A stretch of 64,000 bases of DNA, taken from contig CANTFL010000057.1 of the NCBI GenBank assembly GCA_947650285.1, positions 163,927 through 227,926 on the forward strand. Direction: 5' to 3'. The position numbers and the translations under genes are program-made. Source of the stretch: Hyaloperonospora brassicae. Taxonomy: Eukaryota > Oomycota > Peronosporomycetes > Peronosporales > Peronosporaceae. The notes beneath the pieces are model-generated. The model had not been told where the DNA came from and did not search any database. It saw nothing but the letters and a program-made list of their open reading frames with translations. How positions within the stretch are numbered: the stretch's first letter is position 1; each line of letters opens with the position of its first letter. Positions 34,742 to 44,320 of this stretch are shown piece by piece.

Positions 34742-36478
34742 GCATACGTCAATTGAAGCATCTAATAGAGTGGCTTGTTACCATCAGCTCGGTCATGCGG
34801 TTTCCGCAAAACAAGTCAAACATTCCTTTTAAGGCTCCTGTCTTCACGCAAAGCACCATGTTGTTACTGACTTGATCCGGCGGAGCAAAATAACATCTTA
34901 GACTGTCCAGATCTATTGTCGAGCTTATGCCATGAGCATTATTCTCTATCGATGATCGATAGGGTTCAACACTTGATTGACGGTACCCTCGCTGACCAGC
35001 GAGAAAATTGTTTATGGAAATTGTTAAACCCTCGAATTGAGACATTCCAGTGGATGATGCAGCTGTGCATTTAGATCGACAGCATGCATGATATCGTTCC
35101 TTGATCACTGCATTACTGCTGCACCCATGGGGGCGACCACCTCGACGGTAATATCGAATGTTTTTACAGGGGTGCTGTACTCTTCATTGATGTGACGGGT
35201 AAGAAAAATTGCAGTCATTTTCTTTGCAAATGCGCCAAAAGTCAAAATGCACAGTCAATTCTTTACTTTTCTGCGATTCATATCTGGGTCTGATAAGTCG
35301 AGTATCAATACGCTTGGGAATGAACAACTTGCAACTTCTGAATCCAACAGGTAAAGCACAAGTGATTGAGTTGATATTTCACGGCGTCGAACTGTAAAAA
35401 CACCAACTACGTCACGCACGCGAATGTCTTGCGATGTCATCACGACAATTGGTGTCTCGTAGCGATGTAAGATGCCACCCCAACTACAGCTTATTGCATT
35501 CGTGGGAAATGGAATATTACTCGCATAAATTCCAACAAAAATCTCCAGTGCCCTACGAGCTTAATGAATGGTCACCAGTACGGCAGGTATGGCATCAGAG
35601 GTGGTGACATCTGACGACAAAACTGCTGTACTGCCGTTCATCAAGAAATGCCGGCAGATGTGACTATAGGAATCCAGGACAATAGGGTTCACCCCCAGAA
35701 GTTTGCAGCAAGTAGAAACTTATGTGAATCCCACCACAACGCGACAGGGCAGCACCACTTGCTGTCAACAATTAGCCCCGCGAAAAGACTTGCCACCCTA
35801 GGGACCTGCGATAAGAAATCTACGTTTCGTGTATGTAGCAACGCTGCTACGATGCGCACATTCTAGACGGGTTAATATGTTTGAACGCGCAATGCTGTAA
35901 TAATGGACGGCAGGTCTCGGTAATCGCCAACATCGTGGGCAAAGCTCATCAGAGTCCGTCTGTATCAGTTTGTCAAGCTCGGAGGTACTCTCATGATTTC
36001 AACAAAGCGAAGCGTAGTTAGGCATGCTAGGGTCCCACAAGTACCTGCTACAGAATGTGCAAGTTGCATCCATGTATTTTGCAGTCACCGACACGGGCCT
36101 TCTTCAAGGTATGCTTAGCAAGGCCACTTTAAATCACGTGGCCGTATTACCCGCCCACAAATTACCGAGCCTCTGATAAGGTACATGCACCCCAAAATTC
36201 ATTGGAACCCTCCTAACAAATCGCAAGGACAGTGGGTCGGACGATGCAGTAGCGTCTAGTAAAGCTTAGAAAATCGTTGGTGCACGCAGCGTCCGCTCAC
36301 CATCGATGGGGTGTACGTAGCACAGCTAAGTCTCAATCTCTTCGAGGAAGAGTGCTCCTCACATCTCGGATGAATTTTCTACATTGCATTTTGCCTTCGC
36401 TCGACTCCCACGCCTATCGCCGCCTCCAGCTTTCTTGCACCCATTCTACCGAGAAACGTCACAACCTGGTCTTCTTCC
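34742..36478. other. No supported gene
   Basis: A 119-codon minus-strand frame (34749-35108) and shorter frames show no recognisable domain and no signal peptide. Local inverted text occurs at about 35575-35640 (ACGGCAG pairs). Confidence 0.3.
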
Positions 36479-36847
36479 TCATCCAGTATGCAGGGAAGTG
36501 CATTCGTCGCCAAGCAAACACATATGATCGGACGTCGTTCGACCGCCTCTCTCGTAAGAGAGTGTCCCCTCTCTGCTTTGAATGTACGCTTGCATATGAT
36601 CTTGTCTATAAGTAGGCAACAGTCCTCGAAGTTCATTTATGTGCTTTTGGTCCCTCATGAATACACCTGCTTCATGCGAACGGGTTCGTACCGGTAGCTC
36701 AAAAATGTTGCTTGCACTGTATACGATACGACAATATTGAGCTGAGCCAACGTAGTCGCTCGGACTGTTCCTTTTCACCGAGCGCAGAACCACATCAGCG
36801 GTAGCAGCGGTAGATAAAATCAAAATACTGTACACTGCGAGCAACAA
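36479..36847 (-). pseudogene. Possible secreted-protein remnant
   Basis: The minus-strand frame opens with a hydrophobic segment LLAVYSILILSTAATADVVL that looks like a signal peptide with an Ala-x-Ala cleavage site, then about 100 polar residues (KRNSPSDYVGSAQYC...). There is no ATG in frame: an ATG about 25 bases upstream is followed at once by TGA. No RXLR or EER motif is present. It could be a broken secreted-protein gene or chance. Confidence 0.25.
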
Positions 36848-36866
36848 GTTATCGTTTCTTCAAAAC

Positions 36867-37277
36867 ATGCCAATAGAACTACTCGTGAACCACACAGCAC
36901 TAGCGTTCATTCGTATTAATGAGCGGTACAGTGCTCAAGTCAGGCAGCCCGACAACCCAGCAGATGCTGTAACTGACGACGAGCAAGTGATCGCAGACTG
37001 GCCGGTCACTACGCTACGCACTGCTCGCCTTCCCCGTGCCGACCGATACATGCTGCTACTACCCAGCTCGTCGTCGAAAACAGACACCGTGTGCACTATA
37101 ACGGCCGACGTACAGACGACGCTTTCGTCGCCGATCCACACAAAACAACATTCGTCGATCGCGACGATGGAAGGGCTCTTGATACAGCAGGCGTCGTTTG
37201 GTTTTCGTGTATACGACGCTTGTAATGCACGAGAACAGTGGGGCGAGTGCTACTGGTACGCACTACAAGGGCAGTAG
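36867..37277 (+). CDS. Hypothetical 136-residue frame
   Basis: An ATG-started frame (MPIELLVNHTALAFIRINER) in a locally GC-richer stretch. It has no signal peptide, transmembrane segment or domain I recognise. Frames on the opposite strand are about as long, so coding status is doubtful. Confidence 0.2.
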   Translation: MPIELLVNHTALAFIRINERYSAQVRQPDNPADAVTDDEQVIADWPVTTLRTARLPRADRYMLLLPSSSSKTDTVCTITADVQTTLSSPIHTKQHSSIATMEGLLIQQASFGFRVYDACNAREQWGECYWYALQGQ

Positions 37278-37802
37278 CGGCTGAGATGATGCCCCCGTTG
37301 CTGCAAGCCGCGTTCGCCGCGATCAGGCTTCGACTTCGAAGGCCTCGGATGCTCGTTCGGTAGCCGCTTGTAGCACGTTGGTTGGAAGCAAGTAATGTCG
37401 ACAGTAGAATGTGTTCAAACCAAGGTGCGCGAGTGGCTACAGACGATATGGAACAGCAAAAGCACAGCGCACGTAAACAATGAGAGGTAACGTGAATTTT
37501 GATCACCGCCAAGAAGTAAAGCCATGGATGGAACTGTTGATTGGCAGTGGTTGTGTCGGCAGCTCTAGCTTCAGCCTGTCAATCGTCGCTAGTGATGCAT
37601 AAGGCATCGCACTTGACTTTTAGCGCACGTGCAGCAGCCGCAGGAAGACCTCGACGGGTCGTCGACGTCAGCACGCACTTTCGTCCCCTCGAACGCAATA
37701 CTTTGCGCCCATCTCGACCATGACTCCCACTCTACGAGCTTCATGCGAACGACTTGTCTCCACTCTCACAAACCGTCGCGGTCGCAAGGGGAGAGACGTG
37801 AC

Positions 37803-37920
37803 GGCAGCAAGTGAAACAGACATTGGCAGCAAGTGAGGCAGCAAGTGAGGCAGCAAGTGATTTAAATATATATATTTCTGGCCCTTATGTGCCCAATGTT
37901 AACATACGAAATAGCTACCA
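37803..37920. repeat. Left TIR of P1
   Basis: Contains four copies of GGCAGCAAGTGA or close variants, then an AT-rich stretch and the block ending ATAGCTACCA. It pairs with 38947-39062 in inverted orientation. Confidence 0.75.
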
Positions 37921-38946
37921 TCTCTCACCCCGTGCCTCGATTGAATCGGCTTGTTTTGGAGCTTGAATTACGTCTGGCATAATACTGTAGAATGATCGAA
38001 AGAAACAGCTGGCAAATGCCCTCGGGATCACGCGCGGGTGGAAGCGGTGGGTCCATTCCATACGGTTCTGCGTTCACCATCGGCTGTTGCTGCTGTAGCG
38101 GTACCGTTGGCTGCGGCTGGTGGTGCTTTCGTGGCGGCAGTGGCTGCTGGAACGCAACTGGGCCTTGTGGAGCTGCGGATGCGCCAAATGAGATATTAAG
38201 CAGATCCATTTCCACCTTCGCGCGATGTTGTTGCGAAGGCGGAGCTTGCTCCATCAAGGCTTGGGCTGGAGGAGTCTGCTGATGGCGGTGGTCGCTCCGG
38301 CTCGATGCACGACGCGTGAAATTACGACTCGTTCGACGGGTAGCAGTAATCGAGGAGCGTGCGTTCGGCCCGACGCGTCGAGCCCCAGGCATTGGAGCCG
38401 GTGCACCGAGATTGCCGCCAAAGATAACCGAGCCAACCTCTGCCGCTCGTCGACGTTGCCATTCGCTTCGCCATCACTCGAGGGCTCGTCGTTATCGTAG
38501 TTGCTAGGGCTAGCGTACTCTTGCTGCGGTTGGATGTTGGGAAGACTGGGGAGGGTACGGTCCCTGGCCGCCATCGACAGGCTGCGTACCGTAGCCACCT
38601 TGTCCCCTGTAGACACCCTGGCCACTTCGGTTGCACGGATCGAGCAGGCCAGTGCCCACAGGTATGCCAGCTCCAGGTGGACCAGATGCGAGATGGTCGG
38701 GTGTGATCAGACCCATAGGGCTTCATACGTTCTTGACAACTCCGCGCTTTCCAGCACCGAAGCCTCCAATAGGGTCTGGGCCAGTAGAACTGCCGAGCCC
38801 AGGCATGCCGCCCTGACCACCGTTGCCACCCCACTTGTTGACCCCGAACGATCCTTGCTGGCCCACAAGTGGAGGCTTGGTCCAATGCGTACTTTCAGGC
38901 TTCAACACCTGCTTACATGGCGATTCAAAAGAGGCACGGTACGAGC
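37921..38946 (-). pseudogene. Captured G/Q/P-rich protein fragment, copy 1
   Basis: Minus-strand reading begins right inside the right TIR. Segments in order, across at least two frame changes, are KPPLVGQQGSFGVNKWGG and GGFGAGKRGVVKNV (38723 onward), PPGAGIPVGTGLLDP and GGQGGYGTQPVDGGQGPYPP (38510-38716), SNYDNDEPSSDGEANGNVDE, PGARRVGPNARSSITATRR, QAPPSQQH, DLLNISFGASAAPQ and QQPLPPRKHHQPQPTVPLQQ (37925-38392). The low-complexity text with a DLL motif recalls the disordered tails of clathrin-adaptor or Arf-regulator proteins, but I cannot name the parent gene. The same protein text occurs at 42721-43733, with substitutions. It is probably a fragment of a host gene taken up by the transposon. 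Confidence 0.55.
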
Positions 38947-39062
38947 TGGTAGCTATTTGAATTGTTAGCATTGGGCACGAAAGGGCCAAAAATGAATATT
39001 AATTACTCACTTGCTGCCATTGTCTGTTTCACTTGCTGCGATTGTCTGTTTCACTTGCTGCC
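38947..39062. repeat. Right TIR of P1
   Basis: Starts TGGTAGCTATTTGAATTG and ends CACTTGCTGCC; inverted partner of 37803-37920. Three CACTTGCTGC copies lie at the outer end. Confidence 0.75.
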
Positions 39063-40476
39063 GTCTCGCCTCTTCCGGTGGCAAGCCAGACACCAGATCG
39101 AAAGACGCTGAAAGGTTGTGCCCGTCGTAACAATCCGCAACAGGCGCTCGTAAACAAACGTATGAAGGGTGCGCTTACATGAATTTTCGGCTTATCCAAA
39201 GAGGGTTGTGGCTCCATCAACGTCTGTGACGTGATGAGGGAAAATTTTCAGCATCGAGATGGGGTCGTGTCGCATCCTACGATCACTTCCTAGAATGCGC
39301 CTTCGGATACCAACGGCTGCACGATGAAGACCTCCAAATAGCCGGACAACCGGTTGCCTTTCCCTGTGCGGGAAGTCCCGTAAAGTGGGGCAAGGTGAAA
39401 AGAAGGAGGCCTTCCCGCCGCTGTGTGCGCTACGGGAGGCAGCGCGGCGTGTCATTGCGAGGGGCGCAACAAATTAAACCCCTCGGGGTGAGGGGCACGC
39501 CGTCGGCTGTCGTCCCCCTCCTAGTTCCTGTTATTCTACGTCAGCCTCCAAGTTGCCGGCTTCGTCGCCGCACATGATTACTGGTCTCACTGACGAACTT
39601 GCCTCGAACGTGACTTATTCGTCCCCGTCTCCGTGCGTCAGCGGCCATCGGGAATGATCGGAATGGTACCGGCGTTTTCCGCGACTCCCGCGCCCTATCT
39701 GCGCCCCTGACTGGACACCCAATCCCACGTGCCCTCTGCTGCGGACTTTCCCCCGTGGTGCCCAAAGGATCAAGCCAGCGGACTGAGCCAGCGACGACGA
39801 GAATGAGTGAGTTCAGGAAGATGCGCACCGATTTCGTATAGGGCTTAAGTACTTCATAGGGTTTCAGGATTCAATACGACTATATCGCATACGGCAAAGC
39901 ACGCTGTTGCTCTCGCCTGTCGCGTTTAAGGTCCAGAAAGCTTCATCGCTCCATTACGAGACGTCACTTTTACAGCATTGTTTAGGCCATATCTGGCCAA
40001 TCTCGTCGACTGCATCCCGCACGCGACAGGTGGTACGTCGCGAGAATCCAGTGGCAATACAAGCAGATGACGACGCCATGTTTGCGCTCGACCGATGCGC
40101 TACTACAGTGACACGGTCGTGGTGATTTGCGACACTTCGTTTGTTCTAGACCTCGCGTCGTTCGAATACGTAGTTGTCGTGCTCCTTTGTCCCGAGTTGT
40201 AGCGCTGGAGCTTGTAATTGCTGCGATACTCGACGGGGCGTTCCCATTGTTGACGCGAGCATAAACGTTTGAATCGTAACGTGCCAATTGAAATTCCCAG
40301 TGAGCGCAAATTATCCGCAATCCTTGGATTGAGATTGGAGTGGGTCAAGTGACTATGGCTCTTTATTCGTAGTGCTCTTTTCTGCATTCGATTTCTGATC
40401 ATACGACTCGTTTCCAGAACGTATATACATAACGTGAACTCTTTTATACATTGTTTTTTTTAGAAAAACCTTTTTG
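39063..40476. other. No supported gene
   Basis: The part 39350-39830 is clearly GC-richer than the flanks but its frames (for example 39541-39828, minus, GTG start) show no domain. Sequence around 40020-40075 shares AGAATCCAGTGGCA and weaker similarity with the arms of the inverted repeat at 41131-41377. Confidence 0.3.
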
Positions 40477-40782
40477 TCAATGAACGCAGGCCCACGACTT
40501 TGGAGTGTCCGTTCTGTATGCGGTCTGTAAGACGCCCTCGGATCTGGATAGTACTGGAGGAATCCACCATCTATGCACTACTCTATCTTCCCAGGTAAGT
40601 GTACATGCGGACACTTCCTCGTGAATCGCGACACAATCGTCCAATATTGTTGAAGGTGGAAAGGTGATGGGGCACTGGTTTGCTGATGTGACAGGCACTG
40701 TCGCGAGGGATACAAGAAGAAGGACACACGAGGTCAAATGAGTAAAATCGGAGACAAATAGCAGGGAATTATAAGGAACCAT
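40477..40782 (-). CDS. Candidate small secreted protein
   Basis: An ATG-started frame of 101 codons. Residues about 14-33 (LTSCVLLLVSLATVPVTSA) form a hydrophobic segment ending in TSA, fitting a signal peptide, although the N-region (MVPYNSLLFVSDFTH) is long and carries no strong positive charge. The mature part holds four Cys (NQCPITFPPSTILDDC, SAC, WACVH). It is divergent to the secreted-protein gene at 41449. No known family recognised; a chance frame is possible. Confidence 0.3.
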   Translation of the reverse strand: MVPYNSLLFVSDFTHLTSCVLLLVSLATVPVTSANQCPITFPPSTILDDCVAIHEEVSACTLTWEDRVVHRWWIPPVLSRSEGVLQTAYRTDTPKSWACVH

Positions 40783-40899
40783 GTACACTTTTTATTTCCC
40801 CCCTCGTAGTTCTTTTCTCTTTATGTGAGTTGCGCACCACAATGAGAATCTCCCTATACATTGACTTCTTTTGACCAACGGTGTGATAGATGATCAACG

Positions 40900-41259
40900 A
40901 TGCCTTTTCAAATGCACATCGCATTGTTGAATAGGTTGTCGATGGTTTCGCATCAATTTGCCGGGGTGACATACCGTGCTCATAATGTTGGTTTCATTGA
41001 CAGCATTCATCCCGCTTTTTTTCTTGGTTTCATTGCAAACGCAATTACAGCGGCAGAAATAAAACTAGTCATTGGTCGCGCGTTGGACCGTATCGTCCTG
41101 CAATACCTCAAGGCTCCTCAACCGACATCTGCGCTCTACCGTCGAGTGGACGACACGCGGCAAGAATCCAGTGGCAGGAGAGAGGGCATGTGCATAAATC
41201 GTTCAAACGGAGAAGCGAGTGATGATGGCACAAGTGAATTTTCGGCAGTGCATAAGTGA
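40900..41259 (+). CDS. Hypothetical 119-residue frame
   Basis: Starts at an ATG (MPFQMHIALLNRLSMVS). The centre (FFLGFIANAITAAEIKLVIG) is mildly hydrophobic. The last 40 codons lie inside the left arm of the inverted repeat at 41131-41377, so the C-terminus is repeat-derived. No domain recognised. Confidence 0.2.
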   Translation: MPFQMHIALLNRLSMVSHQFAGVTYRAHNVGFIDSIHPAFFLGFIANAITAAEIKLVIGRALDRIVLQYLKAPQPTSALYRRVDDTRQESSGRREGMCINRSNGEASDDGTSEFSAVHK

Positions 41260-41377
41260 GTATGAATACATTTGTGCCATCATCACTCGCTTCTCCATTT
41301 GAATGATTTATGCACATGCCCTCTCTCCTGCCACTGTATTCTTGCCGCGTGTCGTCGTCCACTCGACGGTAGAGCGC
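41131..41377. repeat. Long hairpin: 106/109-bp inverted repeat
   Basis: The left arm (41131-41236, starting GCGCTCTACCGTCGAGTGG) is the reverse complement of the right arm (41269-41377), with only a handful of mismatches and a 3-base indel. The loop is 32 bp. The right arm ends 71 bp before the ATG of the cysteine-rich secreted protein. Confidence 0.9.
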
Positions 41378-41448
41378 CGCTGTTGACAGCTTTCACTCTT
41401 CAATCTACCACGAAAACAACAACCCGCGACAAGACATCAGACGTCGCT

Positions 41449-41811
41449 ATGCGCTTCTGCAACGGACTCATCTTCGCAATTGCTGCTGCCAACGGTGCCA
41501 CACTGCATGTAACTGACTGCGGTCAACTCGATCAATGTGGTGGTCGCCCCGACAATTCCCGGTTGACTAACGAATGTAATCTGCCACAAAACTACCCTGA
41601 ACCACTTGAGGATTGTTGTACGAGGCGCTGCAGACTCAAACGATGCAGCAAATTTCCGAACTGCAAGGGCATCAGCGAAGAGAAAGACGATTTTCTGACG
41701 ATCGGTTGTGAGGTTAAGAGAAGATACCACTTGAACCCATACAACAACTGCTGTATGTCTTGCTGCCAAAGTCCGAAGTACGATGTATGCGTGCGAGAGC
41801 TGCCCGGTTAG
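41449..41811 (+). CDS. Small cysteine-rich secreted protein
   Basis: A 120-residue protein. I chose the ATG at 41449 because it opens with a short, plausible signal peptide (MRFCNGLIFAIAAANGA) followed by a Cys-rich domain; the frame is open further upstream but that part is the hairpin arm. After the likely cleavage site it has 14 cysteines, with CC pairs in EDCCTRRC, NNCC and SCC, consistent with up to seven disulfides. There is no transmembrane segment and no RXLR motif. Small secreted Cys-rich proteins are a common class of apoplastic effector candidates in oomycetes; that role here is inference. It is intact, in a window where almost everything else is broken, which favours a functional host gene. 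The upstream hairpin may influence its expression. Confidence 0.7.
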   Translation: MRFCNGLIFAIAAANGATLHVTDCGQLDQCGGRPDNSRLTNECNLPQNYPEPLEDCCTRRCRLKRCSKFPNCKGISEEKDDFLTIGCEVKRRYHLNPYNNCCMSCCQSPKYDVCVRELPG

Positions 41812-42428
41812 TAGTCATGCTACCTCGTCGTGTTTCCACTGGACTGTGCAAGAATTTAAGGCTGATGGTCTGGGTCTGTCAAGGATGCAGTAGCCCGACA
41901 TGACCAGTAATAAGATGCCAGTCTAGATTTAATGTAAACATGTTGTCAGGCTTTGAGCCTATTGTGTCTATTGACATTGTTCTATAGCTGCCGAGCAATT
42001 GCACATCTAAGATAGTAGGCGTCGCTTTTGTCGTCATTCTGCAATTGATGGTAAGGGTTCAAGTGTGTAGGCCTGCTCATGGAAGCAATCCTTTTTCATT
42101 GAGATTTATGGGTACTTACTTACCCACCCATTGCACGTGTACGCACTCTTGAAATAGAGGCCCCTCCTTTAGATACGTAACTTACTTAACTATGTACTGC
42201 ACAATTTCACATACAAAATGCCATTTGAATATTCTTTGCTACGTACACACCACTCCGTCACACAGACCTCTTCGTGTCAGCGCACAGCCTCGCATATATA
42301 AATGAGCTCTCATAATCCGGTACACCCCCCTATAAGTACCCATAATACTACCATTTGTCTTTTTCTTAAGATAATTCTAATTAGTGGATCAAGTATGGAG
42401 CATACCTCTTACTGGTACTGCACAATTA
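41812..42428. other. No supported gene
   Basis: Downstream region of the secreted-protein gene. No frame with a domain; short frames such as 42302-42502 run into the next TIR element. Confidence 0.4.
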
Positions 42429-42720
42429 GGATTAAATCCCAAAACCAGTACCACAAATGCACAAAAGTCCCAAAACCAGTACTATACTCAATTCAAGTAT
42501 AAAAAACACACTAAATAGTGTCAACCACATTATACTTAACTGCAACATTGAATGAGAAACTGCTTGATTGCTAGGGATAGGCGAGGCGGCAGCAAGTAGC
42601 TCCTACCATGGCAGGAATTTGGGCAGGAAGTGAGGCAACAAGCAAAGTAAATATACATTTTTAGCCCTTTTGAGCCCTGTGTTTACTTGCCAAATAGCTA
42701 CTAGCTACCACCGTGTCTCT
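42429..42720. repeat. Left TIR of P2
   Basis: About 290 bp; contains two CCCAAAACCAGTAC copies near the outer end and GGCAGCAAGT near the middle, ending ACTAGCTACCA. Confidence 0.75.
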
Positions 42721-43733
42721 ATTAAATCGTCTTGTTTTGCAGCCTTGAGTAAGGTTGGCATAATACTGTTGAAGGATTGTTTGAAGCAGCTGGCGAGATG
42801 CCTTTGGGAATTCGCGCGAGTAAAAGCGGTGGGCCCATTCCAAACGGGCCTGCGTACATCATCAAGTGTTTCTCCTCTTACGGTGCCACTATCTGCGGCT
42901 GATGGTGCTCTAGTGGCGGCAGTGGCTGCTGGAACGCAACTATACCTTGTGAAGCTACGGGTGCGTCCAATAAGACATTGAGCGGATCCCTTTTGCCCTT
43001 CGCGAGATGTTGTTGCGAAGGCGGCGCTTGCTCCATCGAGGCTTGGGCTGGAGGAATCTGATGCTGATGGTGGTGGTCGCTCCGGCTCGATGTACGACGC
43101 GTGGAGGTACAACTTGTTTGACGGGTAGCAGTAATCGTGGAGCGTGCGTTTGCCCCTACACGTCGAGCCCCAGGCATTGGAGCCGGTGCACCGGGAATGA
43201 TGCTAAAGATAGCCGAAGCAAACATTTGCCGCTCGTCGATGGTTCCATATGCATCATCATATTTTATGGGATCGTAGTTATCGTAGTTGCTAAGGGCTAG
43301 CGTACTCTTGCTGCGGTTGGATGTTGGGAAGACTGGGGAGGGTACGGTCCCTGGCCGCCATCGACAGGCTGCGTACCGTAGCCACCTTGTCCCCCGTAGA
43401 TACCCTGGCCACTTCGGTCGTACGGATCGAGCAGGCCAGTGCCCACAGGTATGCCAGCTCCAGGTGGACCAGATGCGAGATGGTCGGGTGTGATCAGACC
43501 CATAGAGCTTCATACGTTCTTGACAACTCCGCGCTTTCCAGCACCGAAGCCTCCAATAGGGTCTGGGCCAGTAGAACTGCCGAGCCCAGGCATGCCGCCC
43601 TGACCACCGTTGCCACCCCACTTGTTGACCCCGAACGATCCTTGCTGGCCCACAAGTGGAGGCTTGGTCCAATGCGTACTTTCAGGCTTCAACACCTGCT
43701 TACATGGCGATTCAAAAGAGGCACGGTACGAGC
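42721..43733 (-). pseudogene. Captured G/Q/P-rich protein fragment, copy 2
   Basis: Same protein text as in P1. KPPLVGQQGSFGVNKWGG through VVKNV (43510 onward) and PPGAGIPVGTGLLDPYDRSG (43297-43503) are practically identical. The part after ASPSNYDNYDPIKYDDAYG differs more (GAPAPMPGARRVGANARST, SMEQAPPSQQHLAKG, PLNVLLDAPVASQG), and many of the changes keep the protein-like character. A single long minus-strand frame (42878-43672) joins shadow text to the true reading, so its N-terminus should not be taken as the protein. Parent gene not identified. Confidence 0.5.
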
Positions 43734-43995
43734 TGGTAGCTATTTGAATTGTTAGCATTAGGCACGAAAGGGCCAAAAATGAATATTAATTACTCACTTG
43801 CTGCCGCGCTTGCTGTCATTGACTGTTTCGCTTACTACCCTCTCGCTCTTCCAAGCAATCAAGCAATTTCTTGTCCCATGTTGCAGTTTAGTATTATGTG
43901 GTTGAACTATTTAGTGTGTTTTTATACTTAAGTTGAGTATAGTACTGGTTTTGGGACTTTTGTGCATTTGTGGTACTGGTTTTGAGATTTACTCC
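43734..43995. repeat. Right TIR of P2
   Basis: Inverted partner of 42429-42720, ending GTACTGGTTTTGAGATTTAC. Includes CACTTGCTGCC at 43797-43806. Confidence 0.75.
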
Positions 43996-44320
43996 AAAAT
44001 CAACTGTCAATGGAGGACATACACACACCCAGTCAAAGTGTATAAGTAATCATTTGTCATAATATTTAACGTAAATGCAAAAGAAACAAAGTTATCGCTT
44101 TTTAGTGTAAACCACACTGCGATCTTTCATCAGGTGTAGGGTGTGACAAAATTTTGCGCTATCAAAATATCAAAAGAATTAATCGACTATGCGTGCACCG
44201 CCTGCAGAGGCTGTCTACGCGTCGCTGGTGGGCAAGGAAAGGGTGGTACTTTCTCATGCTATAACTGAAGCTTAAACCTTATCAAGAAGTCGCCATAAAA
44301 AGCGTTGCTTAGATGAGATC

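Larger units (their letters stand above)
37803..39062. mobile_element. TIR element P1 carrying captured gene fragment
   Basis: 1260 bp. The left end (37803-37920) and the reverse complement of the right end (38947-39062) match over about 115 bp. The outer bases are GGCAGCAAGTGAAACAGACA on both sides, then further AGCAAGTGA copies, then TGGCCC, GTGCCCAAT, TAACA and AATAGCTACCA in the same order. Between them lies a G/Q/P-rich coding fragment, with no transposase. This is the layout of a non-autonomous Pack-type DNA transposon. I could not find a clear target-site duplication. Confidence 0.75.
42429..43995. mobile_element. TIR element P2 carrying captured gene fragment
   Basis: About 1567 bp with long inverted ends. 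The left end (42429-42720) and reverse complement of the right end (43734-43995) share, in order, CAAAACCAGTACCACAAATG, CACAAAAGTCCCAAAACC, AGTACTATACTCAA, AACACACTAAATAGT, AACTGCAACAT, TGCTTGATTGCT and GGCAGCAAGT. The interior is nearly identical to that of P1 over roughly 440 bp on its right side. P1 lacks the outermost 150 bp or so, so P1 may be end-truncated or a different subtype. No transposase inside; exact outer ends and TSD uncertain. Confidence 0.8.

Noticed and set aside
38322..38885. Long Trp-rich minus-strand frames in the captured fragments (also 42878-43672)
   Set aside because: The G/Q/P-rich reading in the neighbouring frames is the one shared by both copies; the Trp-rich text is its shadow.
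36479..41811. RXLR or CRN effector genes
   Set aside because: I looked for RXLR/EER after each signal-like segment and for LFLAK-like motifs and saw none.
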